From Flavobacteriaceae bacterium (GTDB lineage: Bacteria; Bacteroidota; Bacteroidia; Flavobacteriales; Flavobacteriaceae), in assembly GCA_002728855.1 (NCBI GenBank), contig PBWA01000047.1, positions 1 to 43,647 of the forward strand: a DNA stretch of 43,647 nt, in the 5' to 3' direction. Position numbers and translations under genes: made by a program. Below the pieces are notes generated by a model. That model had not been told where the DNA came from and did no database searches. It was given only the letters and a program-made list of their open reading frames with translations. Position 1 is the stretch's first letter, and every line of letters starts with the position of its first letter. Of the stretch, positions 24,781 through 33,440 are shown piece after piece.

Positions 24781-25953
24781 TTGAAATCAATACTCTTTTA
24801 CTTTATTTTTTTGTTTTCAATCACACTTGTTTTTTCACAACAAACCAAAGGTGAAAAACTTAAAGAAATTATTACTATATCAGGCTATGTTAAGTATTTA
24901 AAAACCTATTCTTACAACGAAGGAAACTTTATAGGAGATAACCTTATTCACAACAGAATAAAATTAAAAGCTGATTTTTCTCCTGAATTAAGCACTGTCT
25001 TTGAAATGAGAAATAGAATATTTTATGGTGATATAACAAGTAATGCATTTAAATTTGGAGAGTTCTTAGACAAAGATGCCGGTCAAGTTGATTTATCTTT
25101 TAATACACTTAATACAACACCGATGGTCTTTAATACAATTTTTGATAGAGCTTATTTAAGATATGCTGCTGAAAAATATCAGTTAACACTTGGAAGACAA
25201 AGAATAAACTGGGGAGTTAACTTAGCTTGGAGTCCGAATGATCTTTTTAATGCATATAGTTTATTAGACTTTGATTATCAAGAACGAGCTGGAGTAGATG
25301 CCTTAAGATTTCAATATTTCACCGGTGATCTGTCAAGTATTGACTTATCAATTCAACCTGGCAAGGATCTAAATCAATCTATTATTGGGTTTTTATGGAA
25401 ATTTAATAAATGGGAACGTGATTTTCAAATACTTGCTGGAAATTATTATAATGATTATGTCTTTGGATATGGGAGTGAGGGGACTCTTTTTGATAAATTT
25501 GGATTTAAAAGAGAAGTCAGTTATTTCATTCCAAAGAATAGGAATAGAAAAAGTGTAACATCTATGTCGACATCAATTGACTATTTTTTTAAAAATGGGA
25601 TTTACATAAATACATCTGTTTTATATAATACTAACTCAGAAAATAAAAATTTACAATCAGATGATTTGTTTCAATCCATAATAGGGTCTATTTCTGTCAA
25701 GAATCTAATGCCATCTAAATTGAGTTATTTTTTTCAAGTCAGCGGTCCTTTTAACCCAGCTTTAAATGGCAGTTTATCTGCTTTCTACATTAAAGGAATC
25801 GAGACTCTAGTTATTGCTCCAACAATCACTTATGAACTAGAACAGAATTGGGAAATCATGTTATTGACCCAATCTGCATATGGGAAAATTGGGGATGATT
25901 CAAAAAACATAGGTGCAGCTAGTTTCTATTTTAGATTAATGCGAAGTTTCTAA
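24781..25953 (+). CDS. Predicted outer-membrane beta-barrel of the export cassette
   Basis: A 390-residue protein beginning with a TTG start (24781) that opens the signal peptide MKSILFYFIFLFSITLVFSQ. The body consists of alternating polar/hydrophobic strands with many aromatic ends and terminates in FYFRLMRSF, a phenylalanine ending typical of BAM substrates. The GRQRINWG segment (about 139-146) recalls the GRQ..W motif of DUF1302-type barrels that sit beside LolA-fold proteins and RND exporters in other bacteria; this is a resemblance from memory. It may be the outer-membrane receiver of the exporter. A TonB box or plug is not visible. Confidence 0.65.
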   Translation: MKSILFYFIFLFSITLVFSQQTKGEKLKEIITISGYVKYLKTYSYNEGNFIGDNLIHNRIKLKADFSPELSTVFEMRNRIFYGDITSNAFKFGEFLDKDAGQVDLSFNTLNTTPMVFNTIFDRAYLRYAAEKYQLTLGRQRINWGVNLAWSPNDLFNAYSLLDFDYQERAGVDALRFQYFTGDLSSIDLSIQPGKDLNQSIIGFLWKFNKWERDFQILAGNYYNDYVFGYGSEGTLFDKFGFKREVSYFIPKNRNRKSVTSMSTSIDYFFKNGIYINTSVLYNTNSENKNLQSDDLFQSIIGSISVKNLMPSKLSYFFQVSGPFNPALNGSLSAFYIKGIETLVIAPTITYELEQNWEIMLLTQSAYGKIGDDSKNIGAASFYFRLMRSF

Positions 25954-25964
25954 TTTAATTAGAA
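25948..25964. terminator. Small stem-loop between convergent genes
   Basis: TTCTAAT-TTA-ATTAGAA forms a perfect 7-bp stem with a 3-base loop, overlapping the stop codon of the beta-barrel gene and lying 7 bp before the end of ung. It is weak, AT-rich and lacks a clear U-run, so a bidirectional terminator is only possible. Confidence 0.25.
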
Positions 25965-25971
25965 GTTAAAA

Positions 25972-26643
25972 CTAAAGTTTCCAATCGATTGGTTTTTTTA
26001 ACTTTTGAGACAAATAATTGTTACATTGACTAAAATGTTTGTTTCCAAACCAGTAACCTCGATTAGCACTCAGAGGTGATGGATGACCTGATTTCAACAC
26101 GAGATGTTTTGAATTGTCAATTAAATTTATTTTTCGTTTAGCAAAACTTCCCCAAAGAAGAAAAACTATACCGTCCATTTCTTTAGAAATAGCCTCAATT
26201 AAAAAATCTGTAAACAACTCCCAGCCCTTTCCTTGATGGCTTGCTGGTTGATTTGCACGTACTGTTAATGTGCTATTAAGAAGAAGAAGTCCTTGTCTTG
26301 CCCATGATGAAAGATCTCCGTTTTTTGGATAAGGAATATTCAAATCACTTTCAAGTTCCTTAAAAATATTAACTAAAGAAGGGGGGTGAGATGTTCCTAA
26401 AGGAACAGAAAATGAAAGTCCATGTGCTTGATTAGGCCCATGATATGGATCTTGCCCAAGTAACACAACTTTAATGTTATCAGGCAAGCAAAGATTTAGT
26501 GCCTCAAAGATCTTTCCACCTTTAGGATAACATTTTCCTGTATCATACTCATCTTTGATGAATTCTACAAGTTTTTTAAAATAAGGCTTATTGAATTCGC
26601 CTTTTAGCATTTCTTTCCATTCAGGATTTATTTTAACCTTCAC
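25972..26643 (-). CDS. ung: Uracil-DNA glycosylase
   Basis: A 223-residue family 1 UDG that removes uracil from DNA in base excision repair. The water-activating Asp65 lies in GQDPYHGP (63-70), the uracil-binding region is LLLNSTLTVRANQPASHQG (about 120-138), and the minor-groove loop HPSPLSANRG starts at His187. All catalytic residues match the E. coli enzyme. Length is typical. It is convergent with the beta-barrel gene (18-bp gap) and divergent from mutS2 (39-bp gap), so two repair genes share one promoter region. Confidence 0.97.
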   Translation of the reverse strand: MKVKINPEWKEMLKGEFNKPYFKKLVEFIKDEYDTGKCYPKGGKIFEALNLCLPDNIKVVLLGQDPYHGPNQAHGLSFSVPLGTSHPPSLVNIFKELESDLNIPYPKNGDLSSWARQGLLLLNSTLTVRANQPASHQGKGWELFTDFLIEAISKEMDGIVFLLWGSFAKRKINLIDNSKHLVLKSGHPSPLSANRGYWFGNKHFSQCNNYLSQKLKKPIDWKL

Positions 26644-26651
26644 TAATTTAT

Positions 26652-26659
26652 TACTTTTG
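26652..26659 (+). promoter_or_regulatory. -7 promoter element of mutS2
   Basis: TACTTTTG fits TAnnTTTG and ends 23 bases before the mutS2 ATG at 26683. It lies in the short divergent gap with ung. No clear -33 box. Confidence 0.35.
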
Positions 26660-26682
26660 TAAGCTAAATTAATAAAAAAAGG

Positions 26683-28830
26683 ATGCTATATATTCCTAAA
26701 AAAACATTAGAGGATTTAGAGTTTTTTGAAGTACTAAATCAGATTTCTAAACACGCAAAAACTCTAATCGGAAATGAACAATGCCAAAAAATTAGGCCAT
26801 TAGATCAAAATGATGAAGAACTTTTATCTTCACTTTCTCATGTTTCTGAATATAGATCTTCTTTTGATAACGAAAACACTATCCCAGATCACTTTTTTAA
26901 AGATTTTTCTAACTGTTTCAGACTCCTAGAAATAGAAAATAGTGTTTTATCAATTGAAAGTTTTAATGATATTTCTTTAGCCTCTGAAACTGTCAACAAT
27001 CTACTTTCTTTTTTCAAAAAATTTAAGACCTATTATCCTAAAATATTTCTTATAGGAGAAGAAATTGAGCAAAATAAGGGTATCAAAAAGACTATTTATA
27101 GTATAATTGATCGGTTTGGAGAAATACGTAATAATGCATCAGAAAAGCTTAAATTATTAAGAAACAAAATTCAATCTATTCAAAAAGAGATCGGTCAAAG
27201 TTTTGAAGAAACTCTAAAAAAACTCAATAAGTTAGGTTATTTAGACGGAATTAGAGAGTCTGTCATTGATAATAAAAGAGTTTTAGCAGTAAAATCAATG
27301 CATCGCAAAAAGATCAAAGGAAGAATTGCTGGAAGCTCAAAAACTGGAAGTATAGTTTTTATAGAACCTGAGACCACACTTGAACTCTCTAATGTTCTTC
27401 AAAATTTATATTTTGAAGAGTCAGAAGAAATTAGAAGGATTTTAATGGATCTAACTGATTATCTCCGTCCTAAATTAGATTTAATTAAATCATATCATTT
27501 TTACTTAATTAAAATTGACACTATTTATGCTCGCGCAAAATATGCGTCAGAGATAAATGGAATTCTTCCTAAAATCTCAGATAAATCAGAGTTAAATCTT
27601 ATAAATGCATATCATCCGCTGCTTTATATTGAAAATAAAAAGGGAAACAAAACTACATTTCCACAGGATATTAAATTAAGTGACAAAAAAAGAATCATTA
27701 TAATTTCTGGCCCCAATGCAGGGGGAAAAAGTATTACTTTAAAAACATTAGGATTATTGCAATTAATGATCCAAAGTGGCATATTAATTCCTGTTGACAC
27801 AAATAGTAAATTATGCTTCTTTAAAAAAATTTTAACTGACATAGGTGACAACCAATCAATAGAAAATCAACTAAGCACATATTCTTATCGGATCAAAAAG
27901 ATGAAAGAGTTTATTAAGAAATGTGATCAAGAAACTTTATTCTTAATTGATGAATTTGGTACTGGTTCCGATCCGGAATTAGGTGGGGCATTAGCTGAGG
28001 CTATTTTAGAGGTTTTTTATGATAAAAAATCTCTCGGTTTGATAACTACTCATTACACCAATTTAAAACTTTTAGCTAATGAACTGGATTGTATGGAAAA
28101 TGCCAATATGCAATTTAACGAAGATACATTTGAACCTGTTTTTAATCTTATAACTGGAGAAGCAGGCAGCTCATTTACCTTTGAAGTTGCTCAAAAAAAT
28201 GGATTGCCCTACTCTATTATCAATAAAGCCAAAAAGAAACTTGAGAAAGACAAGGTTAGATTTGAGACCACTATCACTAAATTACAAAAAGAAAGATCTA
28301 AAATAGTCCAAACAGAAACTTCATTAAAGAAAAAAGAGGCTGAAAAACAAAAAGAATCAGAATTACTTGAGAGCCTAAATCAAAAAATTAAAAAGAAGCT
28401 TATAGATTATCAAGAACTGCTTAATGATGATAAAAAAATTATTGATTTAGGAAATAAAGTCAATGATATAGCACAAGTTTACTTTCACAATAATAAAAAA
28501 AGGCCAATGATAGCTAGGCTTTTAGAATTAATAGAAAAAGAAAATTCAAAAAGAAAAAGAAAGTCGATTCAGGTTGTAAAAAAAGAAAAGAAAAACAAAA
28601 AAAGAGTTTCAGCTAAAATACAAAGTGATATAAAAAAGTTAAAAAAAGAAATAAGTAATCCAGTAACAACCCCTAAAAAGAAAAAAGTAATTTTAAAGGT
28701 AGGTGATAAGGTTAGATTGCCTGATAGTATTTCTGTTGGAAATATTGATTCAATTGAAAAAAATAAAGCTATAGTTAATTACGGAACATTTACTACTCAA
28801 GTAAATATAGACAAGCTAGAACAAGCTTAA
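26683..28830 (+). CDS. mutS2: MutS2 family protein lacking Smr domain
   Basis: A 715-residue MutS2 homologue without the mismatch-recognition domain of MutS. The core and clamp regions (about 1-320) precede the ATPase: Walker A SGPNAGGKSITLKTLG near 341-356 and Walker B LFLIDEFGTGSDPELGGAL near 419-437. A long Lys/Glu-rich coiled coil and basic segment (about 520-670) follow, and the chain ends in a KOW-like stretch (KVGDKVRLPDSISVGNID). Standard MutS2 proteins end in an Smr nuclease domain; none is present here. Its role may be in recombination control or collided ribosome rescue, as shown for other MutS2 proteins. Its stop interlocks with that of the convergent symporter gene (TTAA). Confidence 0.92.
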   Translation: MLYIPKKTLEDLEFFEVLNQISKHAKTLIGNEQCQKIRPLDQNDEELLSSLSHVSEYRSSFDNENTIPDHFFKDFSNCFRLLEIENSVLSIESFNDISLASETVNNLLSFFKKFKTYYPKIFLIGEEIEQNKGIKKTIYSIIDRFGEIRNNASEKLKLLRNKIQSIQKEIGQSFEETLKKLNKLGYLDGIRESVIDNKRVLAVKSMHRKKIKGRIAGSSKTGSIVFIEPETTLELSNVLQNLYFEESEEIRRILMDLTDYLRPKLDLIKSYHFYLIKIDTIYARAKYASEINGILPKISDKSELNLINAYHPLLYIENKKGNKTTFPQDIKLSDKKRIIIISGPNAGGKSITLKTLGLLQLMIQSGILIPVDTNSKLCFFKKILTDIGDNQSIENQLSTYSYRIKKMKEFIKKCDQETLFLIDEFGTGSDPELGGALAEAILEVFYDKKSLGLITTHYTNLKLLANELDCMENANMQFNEDTFEPVFNLITGEAGSSFTFEVAQKNGLPYSIINKAKKKLEKDKVRFETTITKLQKERSKIVQTETSLKKKEAEKQKESELLESLNQKIKKKLIDYQELLNDDKKIIDLGNKVNDIAQVYFHNNKKRPMIARLLELIEKENSKRKRKSIQVVKKEKKNKKRVSAKIQSDIKKLKKEISNPVTTPKKKKVILKVGDKVRLPDSISVGNIDSIEKNKAIVNYGTFTTQVNIDKLEQA

Positions 28831-30092
28831 TTTTTTAACTTACCCATTGACTTCGCAACCAACATAGAAACTGCGGCGTCACCTGTAACATTAGTTATGG
28901 TCCTGCACATATCTAAAGGACGATCTACAGCAAAAATTAATGCTAAGCCCGCTTCTGGTATACCAGCTTGACCCAAAACAATAACTAACATTACCATTCC
29001 AGCACTCGGAACAGCAGCAGCCCCTATAGAGGCTAATGTGGCTGTTAACACAATTCCCATTTGTGTTCCAAAGCTCAGATCCATCCCAAAAGTTTGAGCT
29101 ATAAATACAGCTGCTACAGCCTGATATAAGCTAGTCCCATCCATATTTATTGTTGCTCCGATTGGTAAAACAAAACTAGAAACCTCCTTGTCTACTCCTA
29201 AGTTGTTTTCTACTCGATCCATTGTAACAGGTAATGTTGCTGCACTTGAGCTAGTTGAAAAAGCTAGTAGTTGAGCTGGGGAAATACCCTTAATAAAAGA
29301 TAATGGCTTTACATTAGTAAATAGATTAACAATGACTATGTAAACAATAATCATTAAAAATAATCCAATAATTAAAGTAATAGCATACATTCCTAATGCT
29401 TTAAACAAATCTATGCTTGGTGATTCTACAACCAATGAAGCTAACAAAGCAAAAACTCCATATGGTGCCGTTATCATAACAAAATCAATTAATTTCAAGA
29501 TGACAGAGTTGAATGAATCAAAGAATTCCTTGACAGGTCTTGCTTTTCCTTCGGGAATTAGTATGAGAGCAATTCCAAAAAATATTGAAAAAAAGATTAC
29601 TTGTAACATGTTTTTATTCTCTGTTGCCGCATCAAAAATATTTTCAGGCACGATATCAACAAGTGCTTGCAATGGGCCTGCTTCTATTTGTTCTTCAGCA
29701 GCATTTTGTTTTAACCTAGCCCCTTCTTCGTAAGCTAGAATTAAATCATTCCTAGTTTCCTCTTTAATACTATTTCCAGGTGTGATAGCATTTACTAAAG
29801 ATAATCCTATCAAAACGGCAAAAACGGTTGTACATATATATATAATAATGGTTCTGCTTCCCATTTTAGAGAGCTTAGAAATATCCTTTAAATCAGATAT
29901 TCCTTTAATTAAAGACCCTAAAATCAATGGCATTGCTATCAATTTTAAAGAATTAATAAAAATTGTTCCAAATGGCTTAATCCAATCAGATATGAAATCA
30001 GGCCCATGTTTTACGTATGACATGGCAATACCAAAAATTACCCCAAGGATCATACCAATCATAATTTTCCAATGTAAAGCTATATTCTTCAT
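28827..30092 (-). CDS. Dicarboxylate/amino acid:cation symporter (DAACS)
   Basis: A 421-residue inner-membrane carrier of the GltP/DctA (glutamate or C4-dicarboxylate, Na+ or H+) family. About eight hydrophobic segments are visible, with the two re-entrant hairpin signatures: the serine-rich SSSAATLPVTMDR and the substrate-binding NMDGTSLYQAVAA. Late GAAAVPSAGMVML and the cation-site DRPLDMCRTITNVTGD also match. The Asp and Arg residues point to an acidic substrate, glutamate/aspartate or dicarboxylate. It starts 7 bp downstream of aroC on the same strand and is convergent with mutS2, sharing four bases. Confidence 0.93.
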   Translation of the reverse strand: MKNIALHWKIMIGMILGVIFGIAMSYVKHGPDFISDWIKPFGTIFINSLKLIAMPLILGSLIKGISDLKDISKLSKMGSRTIIIYICTTVFAVLIGLSLVNAITPGNSIKEETRNDLILAYEEGARLKQNAAEEQIEAGPLQALVDIVPENIFDAATENKNMLQVIFFSIFFGIALILIPEGKARPVKEFFDSFNSVILKLIDFVMITAPYGVFALLASLVVESPSIDLFKALGMYAITLIIGLFLMIIVYIVIVNLFTNVKPLSFIKGISPAQLLAFSTSSSAATLPVTMDRVENNLGVDKEVSSFVLPIGATINMDGTSLYQAVAAVFIAQTFGMDLSFGTQMGIVLTATLASIGAAAVPSAGMVMLVIVLGQAGIPEAGLALIFAVDRPLDMCRTITNVTGDAAVSMLVAKSMGKLKN

Positions 30093-30099
30093 GAAAAAA

Positions 30100-31167
30100 T
30101 TATTTATTTTTTACTACTTCGTTTAACAATTTAAAATCCGCAATTACCAAAGCTGCCATGGCTTCAACAATAGGAACCGCTCTAGGAACAACACATGGAT
30201 CATGTCGTCCTTTACCCTCAATTTCAACCTCTTCTCCTTTTTTATTTATAGTTTTTTGTTGTTTCATTATAGTAGAAACTGGTTTAAAGGCCACCCTAAA
30301 ATAAATATCCATTCCATTGGATATTCCTCCCTGAACACCTCCAGAAAAATTTGTTTTAGTTGTTCCATCATTATTATAGAGATCGTTGTGACTACTACCC
30401 TTTAGTTTAGTACCTGAAAAACCACTTCCGTATTCAAAGCCTTTAACGGCGTTTATTGATAACATAGCTTTTCCAAGCTCAGCATGAAATTTATCAAAAA
30501 CAGGTTCTCCTAGACCTACAGGAGCGTTTTGAATTACACATGTAATTATACCGCCAACAGTATCCCCATCTTTTCTTGTTTTACGGATTAAAGCTTCCAT
30601 TTTTAAAGCTAATTCACTATCTGGACAGCGTACAGGATTAGTTTCTATTTTTTTAAAATCAAGTTTACTATAATCACTATCAAGTGAAATTTCTCCAACC
30701 GAAGAAACATAGGCCGTAATTTTAACTTCTTTTATGAACTGTTTTGCAATTGAGCCAGCCACTACTCTACATGCAGTTTCTCTTGCAGAGCTCCTCCCTC
30801 CTCCTCTGTAGTCTCTAAAACCATACTTCTGATCATAAACTCGATCAGCGTGTGATGGCCTATAATTATCAATTATATGCTTATAATCTTTAGGTTTTTG
30901 ATCATTATTAATGATAGAAAATCCTATTGGAGTTCCCGTGGTTCTACCTTCAAAAATACCAGAAAAAAAATTGACTTTGTCTGATTCTTTTCTTTGAGTT
31001 ACAATTGGTGATTGACCTGGTTTTCTTCTATCTAATTCTGATTGGATAAAATCTAAATCTAATTTTATACCGGCAGGACAACCCTCAAGAATCCCCCCTA
31101 TAGCCTCCCCATGAGACTCACCAAAAGTAGTTAATTCGAAAAGTTTACCGTATTTATTACCTGACAT
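30100..31167 (-). CDS. aroC: Chorismate synthase
   Basis: A 355-residue FMN-dependent enzyme that makes chorismate from EPSP, the last step of the shikimate pathway. The N-terminus [20 protein letters not shown] is the family signature, followed by [13 protein letters not shown] and the [15 protein letters not shown] motif near 120-135. The ATG at 31167 is chosen; a TTG at 31185 would add six residues but falls within the TATATTTG promoter element, so it would not be transcribed. The DAACS gene follows 7 bp later. aroB of the same pathway is also in the window. Confidence 0.97.
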   Translation of the reverse strand: MSGNKYGKLFELTTFGESHGEAIGGILEGCPAGIKLDLDFIQSELDRRKPGQSPIVTQRKESDKVNFFSGIFEGRTTGTPIGFSIINNDQKPKDYKHIIDNYRPSHADRVYDQKYGFRDYRGGGRSSARETACRVVAGSIAKQFIKEVKITAYVSSVGEISLDSDYSKLDFKKIETNPVRCPDSELALKMEALIRKTRKDGDTVGGIITCVIQNAPVGLGEPVFDKFHAELGKAMLSINAVKGFEYGSGFSGTKLKGSSHNDLYNNDGTTKTNFSGGVQGGISNGMDIYFRVAFKPVSTIMKQQKTINKKGEEVEIEGKGRHDPCVVPRAVPIVEAMAALVIADFKLLNEVVKNK

Positions 31168-31182
31168 AATTTTTGTGTAGTA

Positions 31183-31190
31183 CAAATATA
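31183..31190 (-). promoter_or_regulatory. -7 promoter element of aroC
   Basis: On the minus strand this reads TATATTTG, a perfect TAnnTTTG, 15 bases before the ATG at 31167. It decides the start, since the alternative TTG at 31185 lies inside it. The region up to 31333 shows no other gene. Confidence 0.5.
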
Positions 31191-31333
31191 ACTTTAAAGT
31201 TTTTAATTGAAATTAGTGTCGTCATATTTTAAATAAGATAGATTAAAAAAATACTGATCATTCTACTTAAATTTTTAATTATTATATTAATTGTTTAACA
31301 TATATAACTAAAACTATATAATAGAACCTAAAA

Positions 31334-32254
31334 ATGAACGTAAAATATATTTGCCTTATAATTATATTTCAAATTTTTATTTGTTGTAACCTTAATCAAA
31401 ATATAACCAGTAATTATTCACTCTCACCAACAACTGAGACTATTACATTATTGGGGGATACATTAATTAGTCCTGTCATAAAAGAAGGAAAATCATTAGA
31501 TCAGTTCAAGTCAGCTCAAAAAATATATTTTGAAAATCAAAATGACCCTAACGCATTAATATGGTATGGCAGAAGAGCTGCATATTTAGGCTATTATCAA
31601 AAGGCAATTGATTTATATTCAGAAGGAATAAAGAAATTTCCTGACGACGCCCGTTTTTATCGCCATCGAGGTCATCGATATATTTCTACTCGCCAATATG
31701 ATAAAGCAATTAAAGATTTTATAAAAGCCATTGGATTAATTGATGAAAAAGTTGATCAAATTGAACCAGACGGTTTGCCAAATAAAAAGAATATTCCTTT
31801 GACTACGCTTAATGGTAATATATGGTATCACATTGGTTTAGCTTACTATCTGACAAATGATATGAATAATGCTTTGAAAGCATTTAGCAACAGAAGTGTT
31901 AGTCACAAATATGATGATAATATTGTTTCAAGTGCTCACTGGCTATATATGATAAATAGAAGACTGGGTGATATTGAGGGGGCTTCTAAAGTAATTGATA
32001 AGGTAAATAATGAAATGGATATCATAGAAAATATGAGTTACCATCAATCATGTTTATTCTACAAGGGTAAACTTAAAGAATCGGAAATTGTTATTGATGA
32101 TGTTGCATTGTACTCACTAGCAAACTGGTATATGTATCAAAACAATGACACCTTAAGAGCAAAAAAATATTATCAAAAATTATTAGAAAATGGAAATCCT
32201 TACTCGTTTGCTTTCATAGCAGGTGAATCTGACTGGATTAGATTTTTTAAATAA
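31334..32254 (+). CDS. TPR-repeat lipoprotein
   Basis: A 306-residue protein with a lipoprotein signal: hydrophobic residues 5-16 and cysteines at 17 and 18 (IFICCNLN). After a 40-residue linker, TPR-type helical repeats run from about 60 to 290, with the pattern WYGRRAAYLGYYQKAIDLYSEG, then FYRHRGHRYISTRQYDKAIKDFIKA and WYHIGLAYYLTNDMNNALKAF. Such modules hold protein partners, here probably at the outer membrane or periplasm. Partners cannot be named. It stands alone, with a 148-166 bp gap from aroC, and converges with the glycoside hydrolase gene. Confidence 0.8.
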   Translation: MNVKYICLIIIFQIFICCNLNQNITSNYSLSPTTETITLLGDTLISPVIKEGKSLDQFKSAQKIYFENQNDPNALIWYGRRAAYLGYYQKAIDLYSEGIKKFPDDARFYRHRGHRYISTRQYDKAIKDFIKAIGLIDEKVDQIEPDGLPNKKNIPLTTLNGNIWYHIGLAYYLTNDMNNALKAFSNRSVSHKYDDNIVSSAHWLYMINRRLGDIEGASKVIDKVNNEMDIIENMSYHQSCLFYKGKLKESEIVIDDVALYSLANWYMYQNNDTLRAKKYYQKLLENGNPYSFAFIAGESDWIRFFK

Positions 32255-32266
32255 TTTAATTTTAAA

Positions 32267-33415
32267 CTATTTGGTTAGCAAAATTTCTTTTAAAAAATCA
32301 ATTTCATTTTGATCATATGGAGTTTTATCTGGCAAAAAAATATCATGGTGCCAGATCTTAGGGAGGGAATCAAATTCTTCTTCCCACGAAGACCAGGGAA
32401 ATAAAGTGTTAGTTTTTCCAGCGACGAACCCCCAATTAATTGCTGAAACTTGCTCTTCTTTCAAAAGTGGTAACATTGCTTGAAAAGTACTACCCTGACC
32501 CCTAGCGAGGTATTCTGTACACAATATAGGGCGGTTATACTTTTTTAATTGGTTAATTCTTAATTTCATTTCACCAATATTCCCGTAGGTATGGAATGAA
32601 ATTATATCAGAATTTAATATGGTAAATTGAGAAAGATCAGATAAGCTATCCAATTTTGACCAGTTTTTATCCTTCCCGTCTGCTTTCCATACCGAAGTAG
32701 TTATAGGTTGAGACGGATTTACTTCTCTTACCCATTTAAAGGCTTTTTTAAGTAGAGATAGTGTATAAATATCTTTATTTTCTTTAACCTCAAATTCATC
32801 ATACCCAGGAACTCCCGCGTTGAGATTCCCTGGTTCATTATAAAGGTCCCAGCCAATTACTCTTTGATCATCAGCAAAATGAGTAACAACACCCTTTATA
32901 TAATTTTTAACTTCGATATGACGTAAACTATCACCAAGGATATATGCTCCTGGAGCTTGAACCCATTGAGAATTATGCACAAAAGGTATAGGATCAGGTT
33001 GTTTTCCAGGTTTTGGTAATGGGTGCCAACAATCATCTAATAAAACAAAAAGTGTTTTAATATCATTACTATCAGCTATTTTCAAATAATTCTCCATTCG
33101 TTTCAATAACCCCAGGGAATCCTGATCCCATAGTAGATTATGTAAATAGACTCGGTGCAAGTTCATTCCTAATTCTGCACTCCACTTTAGCTCTCTTTTA
33201 ATAGTTTCTATATCAAAAGTCTCCTCTTGCCAAAATTCCAATTGATTTACTGAAGTGCTAGGGTTAAAGTTAGTACCTACCATCCATCCATTTTCTTCTT
33301 TCCATTCCCAAGCTTTTTCCTCACTCCACCTAAAATTCAATGTTGATTTCGGAGTTCGTTGGCATTGAATGAATATCAGAAAGAAGATTGATAGAATTAA
33401 CAGATATTTTTTCAT
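32267..33415 (-). CDS. Glycoside hydrolase lipoprotein, cellulase-like (clan A)
   Basis: A 382-residue lipoprotein with signal MKKYLLILSIFFLIFIQC and lipidated Cys18. The body is a (beta/alpha)8 glycosidase of clan A type (GH5-like): the acid/base Glu194 in GWDLYNEPGN and the nucleophile Glu301 in ILCTEYLAR, with FRWSEEKAWEW at the start. From memory such proteins are often annotated as 1,4-beta-xylanase or cellulase in Bacteroidota, but the substrate is not proven. It is probably exposed on the outer membrane. It follows the FAD oxidase gene by 25 bp on the same strand. No SusC/D pair is near, so this is not a classic PUL. Confidence 0.85.
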   Translation of the reverse strand: MKKYLLILSIFFLIFIQCQRTPKSTLNFRWSEEKAWEWKEENGWMVGTNFNPSTSVNQLEFWQEETFDIETIKRELKWSAELGMNLHRVYLHNLLWDQDSLGLLKRMENYLKIADSNDIKTLFVLLDDCWHPLPKPGKQPDPIPFVHNSQWVQAPGAYILGDSLRHIEVKNYIKGVVTHFADDQRVIGWDLYNEPGNLNAGVPGYDEFEVKENKDIYTLSLLKKAFKWVREVNPSQPITTSVWKADGKDKNWSKLDSLSDLSQFTILNSDIISFHTYGNIGEMKLRINQLKKYNRPILCTEYLARGQGSTFQAMLPLLKEEQVSAINWGFVAGKTNTLFPWSSWEEEFDSLPKIWHHDIFLPDKTPYDQNEIDFLKEILLTK

Positions 33416-33440
33416 TTGAATTGATATAAAAAGTGATTTC

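Noticed and set aside
29782-30126. Plus-strand open frame of 114 codons across the symporter start
   Set aside because: It overlaps the membrane helices of the symporter on the other strand; hydrophobic composition is mirrored, not coding.
31168-31185. TTG start giving a six-residue extension of AroC
   Set aside because: The codon falls inside the TATATTTG promoter element, and the family begins at MSGNKYGK.
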